In this document: piece by piece, positions 10,281-18,442 of the stretch
Position numbering within the stretch: the stretch's first letter is position 1
How the letters are laid out: each line of letters begins with the position of its first letter
Assembly: GCA_905221605.1 (NCBI GenBank)
Contig: CAJNDS010000387.1
Coordinates: 89,038 to 153,037, forward strand
Direction: 5' to 3'
DNA: 64,000 bases
From: Symbiodinium natans
Lineage: Eukaryota > Sar > Dinophyceae > Suessiales > Symbiodiniaceae
Translations under genes and position numbers: made by a program
Notes under the pieces: generated by a model
The model's database searches: none
What the model saw: the letters and a program-made list of their open reading frames with translations, nothing else
Told to the model about the DNA's origin: nothing

Positions 10281-10305
10281 TTCCTATGGGGGAACGGGGA
10301 TTAAG

Positions 10306-10374
10306 GATACGACCCAGCACTGCGGAGGCTGCAGTTGGGCAGGAGCCCCGAGAGCCCTTTGCAGCGAGACTTTG
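10306..10374 (+). CDS. candidate upstream exon of the SPOC-like gene
   Basis: Read as ATA CGA CCC..., this exon encodes an Ala/Glu/Pro-rich segment (includes STAEAAVGQEPREPF). It ends two bases into a codon directly before GTAGCCC. Joining it to 10505 restores the frame of the 429-codon ORF downstream and matches its composition. The left boundary is an AAG acceptor at 10303-10305. No transcript is available, so this is inference from frame and splice-site agreement. Confidence 0.45.
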
Positions 10375-10503
10375 GTAGCCCAGTGGTACCCTTGACCCCT
10401 TCTTTTTGGGTTTAGGGTTTAGGGTTTAGGGTTTAGGGTTTCCCTGATAAGTAGCCAACCCAAAAAGGGTGCCCTTATTGTTATATGGCTACTGGGCTAC
10501 CAA
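10372..10503. mobile_element. TIR element A1, likely an introner-like intron (10375-10504)
   Basis: Perfect 13-bp inverted ends TTGGTAGCCCAGT and ACTGGGCTACCAA. The left end supplies a GT donor at 10375 and the right end a CAAG acceptor at 10503-10504. Removing 10375-10504 (130 bp) joins two frames correctly. A telomeric array (10408-10442) sits inside it. Relatives: 23821-23914, a truncated left half near 29842, and right-end fragments near 11889, 11949, 12054 and 13765. Confidence 0.7.
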
Positions 10504-11774
10504 GGAGATCTGTCCCAGATTTCGATGCATGGAGCGAGGAGGAGGCAGATGCTCCGGAAGAGGTTCTGCCTGTGGCACCTGCGCGAGAAGCGCGCCCACG
10601 GGCGCCGCAACCTCCGAAGGGTGCGCCGCCTGCACACCTGTTGAAGGCAGCAGCGAAACCAGTCCTGCCCCTGCCTCCGCCACCAAGTTTGCCTCCGCCA
10701 CCAAGTGTGGGCATGCGGGTGCCAATGCTTCTGGTCCCGGCGGCGCCGTGGTCCGTCTTCGTGGCTTTGCGCCGTGCGGGTGCGGCGACCCTGCGGCTCC
10801 AGGCCACGCTCTTGCAGGGCGACGCCTTGGCGGCCCAGGCATTCTTCCAGGCTGCTGGCGGCACGCTGACCATCCGCCACCGTGCGCCCTTCCAGGAGTT
10901 GGCAAAGCGAGGTCCCAGGGCAGTGCTGTCTCTGGTGCCCCTCACGAGCGATCAGAAGATCCGAGACGAGTATGACGAGTACTTCGCCGCCAAGGAGCGC
11001 ATGGGCGTGGCCACGTGCATGGCGCACATTGCAGATGCCCTCTACGTCGTGCCGCCCTCTCGTGCCCAAGGATGTGGCATTGGGAACCTCATGGTTCCCG
11101 CAAAGTGTTTGCTGGGTGCCATCGCCATGGCGCCTGCGACGCCTTCGCAGCCTTCGAAGTCGGAACCCCAGCAAGCTCAGCAAGCTCCTTCTGACAAGGT
11201 CAAGGCGAAGGAGGGGGAGGACACAGACGCCTCTGAGGAGGCACAGGAGGCACAGGAGGTCTCAGCGGACAAGGCGACGGATGCGAAGGACAAGACGACC
11301 AAGAAGGGTGAGGATGCGGAGGTTGTGGACATTGAGGACTCTGAGAGTCCCGAGGCTGCCGCGGCTGTACCTGAAGAGACTGAAGCGATTCCGGCCACAG
11401 TTCCTGCGAATGCCAGCACGCCTGCAATGCCCTCGAGAGCCTCGCGAGTGGCGCAGTTTTCACGTGAAGATGTGGAGAAGGCCGCGCGAAAAGAGCCAGA
11501 GCACCCCCAAGAGGCCAAGCAGTTCATGCAGAACCCGACACCAGCATTTTCCCCGGGCTATGCGCCACCTGTGATGCCTGGCTACCGATGGCCGACCTCT
11601 CTTCCTTGGGACCCATGGATGCTGCCCGGACACACCGCGCCTCCAGCGCCTCCCGTGCCAATGTTGAGCCCCAGCCGCGAACGCAAGAAGAGCAAGCGCC
11701 GCAAGCACAAGAAGGCATCTCATGAGAAGCTTCCTGGCTCAAAACCCAACCTTTTTCAACCTCTGGGCTTCTAA
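10485..11774 (+). CDS. SPOC-domain-like low-complexity nuclear protein (major exon)
   Basis: A 429-codon open frame, the longest host-like ORF in the window. The first 7 codons come from the end of TIR element A1, so the ATG at 10485 may not be the true start; the exon more likely begins at 10505. Residues ~1-80 are acidic then Pro-rich. Residues ~83-200 look like a SPOC fold, ending in the family's late signature: YFAAKERMGVATCMAHIADA then LYVVPPSRA. SPOC domains bind phosphorylated RNA polymerase II tails or corepressors; that role here is inference. Residues ~220-320 are Glu/Asp/Ala/Lys-rich and disordered, ~350-395 are Pro/Met-rich, and ~398-411 is a basic nuclear-localisation-like stretch RERKKSKRRKHKKA. 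The ORF may be spliced out of frame at 11714 to an exon at 12093; otherwise it ends at the TAA at 11772. Confidence 0.6.
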   Translation: MATGLPRRSVPDFDAWSEEEADAPEEVLPVAPAREARPRAPQPPKGAPPAHLLKAAAKPVLPLPPPPSLPPPPSVGMRVPMLLVPAAPWSVFVALRRAGAATLRLQATLLQGDALAAQAFFQAAGGTLTIRHRAPFQELAKRGPRAVLSLVPLTSDQKIRDEYDEYFAAKERMGVATCMAHIADALYVVPPSRAQGCGIGNLMVPAKCLLGAIAMAPATPSQPSKSEPQQAQQAPSDKVKAKEGEDTDASEEAQEAQEVSADKATDAKDKTTKKGEDAEVVDIEDSESPEAAAAVPEETEAIPATVPANASTPAMPSRASRVAQFSREDVEKAARKEPEHPQEAKQFMQNPTPAFSPGYAPPVMPGYRWPTSLPWDPWMLPGHTAPPAPPVPMLSPSRERKKSKRRKHKKASHEKLPGSKPNLFQPLGF

Positions 11775-12092
11775 AAAAGGTAGTTTATTCTGACAGCTTC
11801 CAGCTTTGATTTCCATGGGTGTTGGGCCAGTAAGGAGGATTAAGTAACCAACCAAACCCTAAACCCGAAACCCTAAACCCTAGACCCCTTATTGTAATAT
11901 GGTTACTGGGCTACTAAGGAAGAGGGAAAACTAACCATATCCCTAGACCCTTATTCTAATATGGTTACTGGGCCACGAAGGAAGAGGGGCCGGGGCCACA
12001 AGAAGAGGGTTTTTAAAAACCCTCTTCCTTAACTAACCAACCAAACCCTAAACCCTATGGCTACTTGGCTACTAAGGAAGAGGCACAAGAAG
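11715..12092 (+). other. candidate GC-AG intron made of nested insertions
   Basis: The exact 12-mer GCACAAGAAGGC occurs at 11705-11716 and 12083-12094. Splicing at AAG/GC in the first copy and AAG/GC in the second is a GC-AG intron and keeps phase 0. Inside are a CCCTAAA array (about 11856-11882), two or three right-end fragments of TIR family A, and a 24-bp perfect palindrome at 12003-12026. The structure is that of an insertion flanked by a target-site duplication. Confidence 0.5.
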
Positions 12093-12207
12093 GCGCGCAG
12101 AGAGGCGCCCACTGGGGCCGAGATCGCCGCAAGGTTCGATGCGCTCGCTCAGGATCTTGATTTCGACTCCGAGTCCGGAAGCCAGTCCCTTGGGTTTAGG
12201 GTTTAGG
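12093..12207 (+). CDS. candidate downstream exon of the SPOC-like gene
   Basis: In phase 0 from 12093 it encodes a basic start (ARREAPTG) and an acidic helix-like part (AEIAARFDALAQDLDFDSES). Joined to codon 410 of the main ORF it continues the basic tail without a shift. The 3' boundary is unclear because a TTTAGGG array begins at about 12190. A possible last segment, YRSDGQLSDSEETE then TAG, lies at 12359-12403 after a TTCAG acceptor, but its phase relative to this exon is unresolved. Confidence 0.4.
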
Positions 12208-12630
12208 GTTTAGGGTTTGGGGTTTGGGGTTTGGGGTTTAGGGTTTAGGGTTTAGGGTTTGGGGATTCTTGGGAATTGTTTTTTTCAGTTTTTGGGCATT
12301 GCAATTGCTAAGAAACCGCAAGAAATTTTAGTTTTTGCTAGGGGTTCCCCAAGTTCAGTATAGGTCCGATGGCCAACTCAGCGACTCGGAGGAGACGGAA
12401 TAGCTGCCATCGCCGTCGCCAGGTGCTGGTGTTCGTCCGCCGTGATTCTTCAAACTCTGCGTAGCCCACTGGGTTTAGGGTTTAGGGTTTAGGGTTTAGG
12501 GTTTAGGGTTTAGGGTTTAGGGCTCTTGTTTCACTCAACGCTCCTGCAGCTCATGCGCTTCATGCAACACAAGTCGATCTCTTGCCAATGACGCAGTGCA
12601 GCTGGCACAGCTTGGCCGCGTAAACCCTAC

Positions 12631-12719
12631 TTGGAGGTTCATGGTACTTATTACCCACTTACAGCTGCACTTATTCTAAGTACACTTAGAATTGGTTAAT
12701 GAGTACCATGAACCCCCAA
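12631..12719. mobile_element. TIR element, family B
   Basis: 89 bp. Ends begin TTGGAGGTTCATGGTACT and finish AGTACCATGAACCCCCAA; the 23-bp inverted repeats have two mismatches. Same family as 7436-7562 and 56166-56261. Confidence 0.7.
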
Positions 12720-12811
12720 ACCCCAAACCCTAAATCCTCAACCCTAAATCCTAAAGCCTAAACCCTAAACCCTAAACCCTAAACCCTGAACCCACCAAAA
12801 AACCCTAAGGT

Positions 12812-12880
12812 CCAGCTCGAGCACCAGCGCGACGAGCACCAGCAGCACCTCTATCACCGAGACCAGCACCTCCTTGCGGC
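12812..12880 (+). CDS. candidate Ser/Thr-rich or Gln/His-rich mini-exon
   Basis: AGC/ACC-rich sequence between CCCTAAA and TTTAGGG arrays. One frame gives SSSSTSATSTSSTSITETST; another gives VQLEHQRDEHQQHLYHRDQH. The triplet bias makes both frames open, so the frame cannot be fixed without a transcript. Confidence 0.2.
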
Positions 12881-13400
12881 TGGCCTGGGTTCGGAGTTGG
12901 AGGGTTAGGGTTTAGGGTTTAGGGTTTAGGGTTTAGGGTTTAGGATTTAGGGTTTAGGGTTTAGGGTTTAGGGTTTATGGGCGTTTTGCAGCTCCGCGTC
13001 GATCCGATCTCCTATCTTCCTGATCTCCTCGCGGTTGTAGGGTTCAGGGTTTAGGGTTAGGGTTCAGGGTTTAGGGTTTAGGGTTTAGGGCTTACGGTTT
13101 AGGGTTTTGGGTTTAGGGTTTAGCCCATGGTCTAGGACTTTCTACGGCGACACTCGCTTTTTGTGGCGGGGGAGGGGGGCTAGGCTCCTTTCAAACAGGG
13201 CCCCCTTTTGCTCTATTTCCCATGATGGTTGGGTCATTCCTGCTTTTTCTGGGCTGCAGCTAAATCTTCTATAGGGAGGCTGTGGTTGGAAACGAGAAGC
13301 ATGGCGATCCTTTCAGAACTCCCAGCTGTCCAAGGGTTTAGGCTGGGGTTGCTTCGAAATTTCCCCAGTAGAAGTCTAGTTGTAATGGAATCCCCCCCCC

Positions 13401-13469
13401 CTTAGGGTTTAGGGTTTAGGGTTTAGGGTTTAGGGTTTAGGGTTTAGGGCTAGCCCTAACCCTAAACCC
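13401..13469. repeat. head-to-head telomeric junction with palindromic centre
   Basis: A TTTAGGG array meets CCCTAAA-type repeats through GGGCTAGCCC (13447-13456), giving a near-perfect palindrome. The right arm is short. Confidence 0.7.
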
Positions 13470-13475
13470 GATTTT

Positions 13476-13574
13476 GCCCAGGACATCCTCCAGCTCTACC
13501 TCTTCGAGCTCCACCTCCCTGACCACGACGACCACGTCCACGCTGCTGGGAGCTGTGGCTACCTGGTCTTGACC
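13476..13574 (+). CDS. candidate Ser/Thr-rich mini-exon
   Basis: Starts after a strong acceptor (GATTTTGCCCAG). One frame gives TSSSSTSSSSTSLTTTTTST followed by LLGAVAT; another gives DILQLYLFELHLPDHDDHVH. It lies between two telomeric arrays. Confidence 0.25.
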
Positions 13575-13676
13575 CTTTAGGGTTTAGGGTTTAGGGTTTA
13601 GGGTTTAGGGTTTAGGGTTTAGGGTTTAGGGTTTAGGTTTTAGGGTTTAGGGTTTAGGGCAAGCTGGTCTTAACCC
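13564..13676. repeat. telomeric array between 13-bp direct repeats
   Basis: CTGGTCTTGACCC at 13564-13576 and CTGGTCTTAACCC at 13664-13676 bracket about 12 TTTAGGG units. One mismatch. Looks like an insertion with duplicated target; the right copy runs on into CCCTAAA. Confidence 0.55.
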
Positions 13677-15132
13677 TAAACCCTAAACCTCGGAGCCAAG
13701 TGGTGCCCTTTTCTCTTTCTTGGTTCAAGGTGCCTTTATAAAGTAACCTACTGAAAAAAAAGTACCCTTAATCTAATATGGTTGCTGGGCCAAGCTCATC
13801 TTCCAAACCCTGAACCCTACACCCTGAAACTCCCAACTCCTCTGCCAAGAATTGAACCCTTTTCGTGCGTTGGGTTTACCGTTTTGGGGGAGGTGTGTTC
13901 CAGGCGCCCGTGTTCAGGGTTCAGTTTCAACCCTAAACCCTAAACCCCTAAACCCTAAACCCTAAACGAGGTGTTTTTGAAGCTTGTCGCATCACCATGT
14001 TTGGGTCTGAGGGCTTTTGTGATGCCAGTTGCTGGCAGATTCCCCACAGAAGCTTGGGGAAGTGCAGAAACCACAAAGGATCAAGAACCCTTGAAGAGCT
14101 TGAAAAGCACAATCACGCTGCACCACGTGATCGTGCGGGCATGCGTTATATTAAGACGCACCCTTTTTGATTTTGGGCCATTCACCTTAAGCTGGCTGTG
14201 AATAGCCCTCAAGTCCCTAAAGCCCCAGAACCCTGAAAACCCCGGCATGCCTCTTAATCCCCGAATGACATCCAGCCCAATATCCCTAAGACCCTATACC
14301 CCTGAATCCTAAACCCTAAACCGTAGCACCCTGGCCTATACCCGCCCTCCCTTGACTTTTCAAGTAGCAGCCGAGGTACTGCCACCGCAACTGGAGGGCA
14401 CGGCACAGGGGCAGGTGGGGCGATATTTGAAGTTTAGGGTGTAGGGTTTTGGGTTCATTTAAGTTTTAGGGTTCAGGGTTTAGGGTTTTCTGTTATGTTG
14501 TAAGGTGCAGGGTTTGGGGTTGAGAAGTTCGATTAGACAATTGGGGGGGACAATTTTCGGATTCAAAACCTCGGCACTGAGCAGAACGCTCTGCAAGCGT
14601 GCGAACACGAACCAGTTACGAAGGAACTGTTCCGGAATCTTGCAGTCTCCGGGTTCAGGAGTTCGGAAATCTCTGTCCGTGGCTTGAATGATGTATTGCA
14701 AGTACGTGAAAGTCCCTTGAGAATATGGCGGTTCCGAACACACGGGGAGAGCTTTTCTGGCTGGTTCTTCGTAGGGAATGAGGGAATGAGAATCCTACAT
14801 AATCCCTTTAAGGGATTAAGAACCCTAAACCCTAAACTCCTAAACCCCAAACCCTAAACCCCAAACTCCTAAACCCTCAACCCTACTAAGAAGCAGCCAG
14901 CTTTGGGGATGTAGGGAACGACAGCTCTCAACTTCCTTCGGGCATCTTCGCATGGGGAGATGCGGCGCCAGGTGCCCCAAAGAATTTAGGGCTTAGGGTT
15001 TAGGCTTTTCGGGCTTTTGGGTTTAGGGTTTAGGGTTTAGGGTTTACGGGCTTTTGGGTTTAGGGTTTAAGGGTTTAAGGGTTTTAGGGGTTCAGGGGTT
15101 CAGGGGTTCAGGGGTTAGGGTGTGATGTCATA

Positions 15133-15226
15133 CCCATGACTACAACCCTGCTCTAAGCCTGTAAGGGTCATTTAAGGTGGGGAACCTAGGGGTAGCCTAG
15201 AGGGCAGTAGTAGGGGAACCCATGAG
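15133..15226. mobile_element. TIR element family I, degenerate copy
   Basis: Right end AGTAGTAGGGGAACCCATGA matches the I family; the left end (CCCATGACTACAACCC) is eroded; interior GTGGGGAACCTAGGGGTAG is shared. Confidence 0.5.
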
Positions 15227-16038
15227 ACGGTCCTCTCCCTAGAAATTTGCTCCCTTTTGGGGGGCAATAGATAGGACGCCTATGATTTTTTCAGGGTACC
15301 CAAAAGGTGACCAGAATTTAGAGAACAGACCATATGGCTTTAAAGACCTAGCCCCTACACCCTCAACTCCTCAAGCCCCTGAAACCCTAAAACCCAAAAC
15401 CCGGGCGCAAAGATTCCTGAAAGGGCTGAGGTCTTTGGATGTCAAAGGCGTCGAGGGCACGCTTTCCAAGCGCACTGGCCCCCTACAACAAGCCCTCTTT
15501 CACTCTCACTCTCTCTCCCTCTCTCTCTCTCTCTCCCTCTCTTTCTTTTCCTCACTCTCTTGAGAGGTTGGTGACAAGGAAGAAGGTGTTTGAAGGGGCT
15601 GAGGGTTTACGGAGAGGGAGGGGGAGGGACTTGAGAAACCCGTACGAGCAGCTTAGGCACCCCCCGCCCATCCTCAGTTGTTAGAGTTCAGGGGGTTTAG
15701 GGGGTGTAGGGTTTGGGGTGATAGGGAACATCCTATAGTCTTTGAAAGCCTCCGGGCGCTCGGCAAGGGTACATCGAAGTAGAAGGTTCAGGGGCATCGT
15801 TGAACACCATCCTCCTACAAACCTGCTGGCTTTCAGGCTGCAGTTCTGACCCGAAACACTTGGTCCCAAGCCGCAGTCACGGGATGTCGAGGAATGATCG
15901 TACCGGGTTAAGCTTCCTTCTAAGAACCCCATGAAGCACACAAGAAAAGACGGCACACACCATTTCGGGCGAAGGAACTTCGTTAGGCTGGTAACTGCAC
16001 CCAGGTTGGAAAAGGTTTAGGGTTTTCAGGCTCGAGGG

Positions 16039-16503
16039 TCACGACTGCAAATTGTTTAGTATTGGGACACTTGTCAACACGAGTCGTTCGAGCCTAGTCT
16101 CGCATGTAGACGTGCAACATTCAGCGGTCGCACGATTGCCCTTCTCCTGGTGCCAGGCTAGGGTGCCCGGCAGTACCCTTATTTCTTGCTTTAGGTTTGT
16201 AGCATCCCCTTGTAAGCCCTTTTGAAAATGGGCACCCATTTTCATGCCAACCGAGCGGCCTGTCTCTTTCATGCGCGACCTGTGCTTTGCAAATTGCCTA
16301 GCTGTGTTAGAAACTTGCACAAAGCATGAAAACCCCATGTCTGTTGTTGAGAGCTGCTTCTGGCTCTTTTTGGGGGCGATAGCAAAGTTTAAACCCCCAA
16401 CCCAAAGCTCCAAACCACCCTCGCACGTGTAAACGCAAACAACCCGGAGCCCGAACCCGAAAGCCCTTGTCCCAAAACCTGAAGTCCGAACCCCCGAGGC
16501 CAA
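16039..16503 (-). CDS. hypothetical ORF, possible minus-strand exon
   Basis: 154 codons in a stretch with almost no telomeric repeats. The part from about residue 45 (QLSTTDMGFSCFVQVSNTAR onward) reads like ordinary protein; the first 40 residues contain Gly/Phe/Arg patterns typical of translated telomeric-like DNA and are doubtful. No domain recognised. Lies in line with other minus-strand frames up to 17936. Confidence 0.3.
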   Translation of the reverse strand: MASGVRTSGFGTRAFGFGLRVVCVYTCEGGLELWVGGLNFAIAPKKSQKQLSTTDMGFSCFVQVSNTARQFAKHRSRMKETGRSVGMKMGAHFQKGLQGDATNLKQEIRVLPGTLAWHQEKGNRATAECCTSTCETRLERLVLTSVPILNNLQS

Positions 16504-16523
16504 ATGAATAAACCTTTAGTCCG

Positions 16524-16994
16524 TCAAACCCTGCATCCTTGCGTGCTTGGCAACTCCACTAGACAACCGTCCTCGTCAAGCAGCTCACTGGCACCTAAGT
16601 GCACTGCCTTGCGGGAAACGCAACGACACCAGTCAAAATTGGCGTGGCTGCAGGGAAAAGCAGGTACTGTTGCCTGCGTTGCATCACTGTCATCGCTGCG
16701 CTCTGAGCTGATGCCGACCAAACCGGCCCCGCCCACACTGCCTGCACGTGCGTAGTCACAAAGCGTTGCATACTGACAAGGCGTCTCACTCCGTCTTATC
16801 ATTCTTCGACCCCAGCTTCTGCATGGCGGTCCATAGCCTTGCATTCCATGAATCCACGTGCCAGAGAGCTGGATGCCACCGTCAGCTACGGGCGCGGCAC
16901 AATTCCATGTCCTTGTGGCTTTGGGCGGGTGGCCCGGGTGGCTTGCAAGGAAGCTCGATGATTTTCGGGTCCGCTGCCTCGAGGTTGGGTTCAA
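16524..16994 (-). CDS. hypothetical ORF, possible minus-strand exon
   Basis: 156 codons, no recognised domain; His/Cys/Trp scattered. Overlapping plus-strand frames of 60-84 codons are also open here, so strand is uncertain. Support is only the length and the co-linear minus-strand neighbours. Confidence 0.25.
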   Translation of the reverse strand: MNPTSRQRTRKSSSFLASHPGHPPKATRTWNCAAPVADGGIQLSGTWIHGMQGYGPPCRSWGRRMIRRSETPCQYATLCDYARAGSVGGAGLVGISSERSDDSDATQATVPAFPCSHANFDWCRCVSRKAVHLGASELLDEDGCLVELPSTQGCRV

Positions 16995-17111
16995 GCAGAT
17001 GACCGTTGCAACCAGGCCAAGGCATATTCACGCCCAAAACAGGCAAGCGTTTAGTACGGCACAGGGTTGAGGGTTCGTTTTTGGCTGTGAGCATGCTTTG
17101 CTCATGGCTAG

Positions 17112-17276
17112 CTACATTGGTCTGAACTCTAGCTCAAAGCCAGCGCCCACCTCAAAACACATACGGGTGAGCATCATCGAGCCAAGGTCGTCGATGATGC
17201 GCATCTTTGGGACGCTCAGAAAACGCGTGAAAAAAAGCAAAACGGATAGTGCTGCCTTCACCTCCGAAGGGCTCAT
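17112..17276 (-). CDS. short candidate exon or small ORF, minus strand
   Basis: ATG-to-TAG, 54 codons. Begins MSPSEVKAALSVLLFFTRF and continues with SVPKMRIIDDLGSMMLTRM; the hydrophobic/charged pattern is protein-like. Its ATG overlaps the stop of an upstream minus-strand frame. No family recognised. Confidence 0.3.
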   Translation of the reverse strand: MSPSEVKAALSVLLFFTRFLSVPKMRIIDDLGSMMLTRMCFEVGAGFELEFRPM

Positions 17277-17303
17277 TTGGCTACAGAGACGAACTCAGTA
17301 GCG

Positions 17304-17591
17304 TCAGCAAGGTTGGCTGGGGTCTGGGAAGGGGTCCGCGATTTCAACGAGCCCGAAAGCCTTGTCTACAAGTTGTGTCCAGAAGCCAAGCAAACACACC
17401 AACAGAAGAGTGGGAGCAGTCTCCAGGCGGAGGCACTTGGACTTGGTGGCGGGCTTGGCAGCGCCAGGAGTAATTGCCCCCAAGGCTGTACGTATTTGGA
17501 AAAAATATGTCTTCGAAAGGTGCTTCGTCGGCTGACACAAGTGTCCAGCACACAGTCTGCTGGTACCTACACTTGCTCGCTGTCTTGCCAT
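17304..17591 (-). CDS. hypothetical ORF, possible minus-strand exon
   Basis: 95 codons. The C-terminal half is hydrophobic then acidic (TAPTLLLVCLLGFWTQLVDK, then AFGLVEIADPFPDPSQ). A second minus frame over the same bases (17344-17619) is also open, so the frame is not settled. Confidence 0.25.
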   Translation of the reverse strand: MARQRASVGTSRLCAGHLCQPTKHLSKTYFFQIRTALGAITPGAAKPATKSKCLRLETAPTLLLVCLLGFWTQLVDKAFGLVEIADPFPDPSQPC

Positions 17592-17908
17592 TTTTGCACT
17601 TTGCCCCCGAAAGAAGCAAAGGGTTGCTGATGCGTCCGAGGCTCCCCCCTCCCCCCGTGGCCTTGCGGGAAAAGCACGGTAGTTACAGCGCTTGCCACAC
17701 TTAAAAAGCTGCGGACACTCTCAGGACCCCGGCCCGGCAGAAAACTTGCGATGTAGAAGGGCAAAGCAGGCAATAAGGGTATGAGCGGCGGATGGGGCAC
17801 ATCAAGGTACGTGTGGGTGCTTTTAGGTGCGCTTAAGCTGCTGCCCGCGTGTCTGAAACCCTGCATATGTAAGCGCAGCTTCCGGCGGAGGAAGCTTGGA
17901 CGTGACAC
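17567..17908 (-). CDS. hypothetical ORF, possible 5' part of a minus-strand gene
   Basis: 113 codons; the central part includes LIPLLPALPFYIASFLPGRG, a possible membrane segment. A different minus frame at 17829-17936 (KLSLVRRVTSKLPPPEAAL) also reads as protein and could be an upstream exon. No domain recognised. Confidence 0.25.
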   Translation of the reverse strand: MSRPSFLRRKLRLHMQGFRHAGSSLSAPKSTHTYLDVPHPPLIPLLPALPFYIASFLPGRGPESVRSFLSVASAVTTVLFPQGHGGRGEPRTHQQPFASFGGKVQKWQDSEQV

Positions 17909-18341
17909 GTCTCACCAGACTTAGTTTGCCATAAATTCCCACTTGTAATCCCACAGCCCAGGCTTAGTTAGGGTTTAGGGTACTACCCCCACTCTACCCT
18001 TCCCCCTAACCCGAAAGGTCCTCGCTCAGTCCTTGCAGACAGCTCTGGTGGTTGCCTCCCAGGCACGTTCCCATTCGATGGGCTTGAAGAGATGTGATCA
18101 GGATTCGTGGGCTTCAGATTTGAGAGTTTAGGAGTTGTTTTGCTTGTTTTATCAGGGGCTTAGGTGGTTTGGTTGGCATCCGGTCGCTAAGGGATTACTC
18201 TTTTGGGTGAACCGCAGTTGGGGTCTCGGGGTTTAGGGTTTAGGCCTTAGGGGCTTTTTTTCAGGACAGTTCTTGCTGCACTAACCCTAAACCCTGAACT
18301 CTAAACCCTAAACCCTAAACCCTAAACCCTAAGTCTCTCAG

Positions 18342-18442
18342 GGGGAGCCGGTGTACTCCACGAGAACGGGCACGGGCAATGTGACGGCTGTCAAGCTCCA
18401 GCCGGCCAATGAGGCATCCGGGCCGCCCTCCGGGCGGCAAAC
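18342..18442 (+). CDS. candidate mini-exon
   Basis: A CCCTAAA array is followed by TCTCTCAG and then GGG GAG CCG..., encoding EPVYSTRTGTGNVTAVKLQP followed by ANEASGPPSGRQT. The donor could be GC at 18437 or GA at 18443. A TTTAGGG array starts at about 18448. Beta-strand-like pattern; no family recognised. Confidence 0.35.

Larger units (their letters stand above)
5932..10305. repeat. telomeric-repeat-rich non-coding block
   Basis: No convincing long ORF. It holds many short TTTAGGG or CCCTAAA arrays in both orientations (for example 6017-6067, 6165-6262, 7013-7055, 7305-7370, 7930-8065, 8513-8551, 9389-9415), G runs at about 7178-7196 and 9211-9229, TIR elements at 6291-6411, 7436-7562 and 9674-9783, a tandem 22-bp duplication at 9548-9591, and Ser/Thr-coding exon-like patches near 6954, 7857 and 8562. 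Confidence 0.8.
12404..16038. repeat. telomeric-repeat-rich non-coding block
   Basis: Arrays at 12470-12523, 12741-12792, 12903-12978, 13037-13125, 13401-13469, 13577-13690, 13930-13968, 14820-14880 and 14990-15120. Also a TIR element at 12631-12719, an I-family relative at 15133-15226, a (CT)n tract at 15494-15548, and a 37-bp tandem duplication at about 15010-15070. Apart from the two Ser/Thr-rich patches, no ORF looks real. Confidence 0.75.

Noticed and set aside
10481-11742. Other long frames overlapping the SPOC-like ORF (168, 230, 228 and 154 codons and others)
   Set aside because: GC-rich shadow frames with Arg/Ser/Cys-biased composition; the chosen frame has a domain-like core, acidic and basic tracts and spliced continuity.
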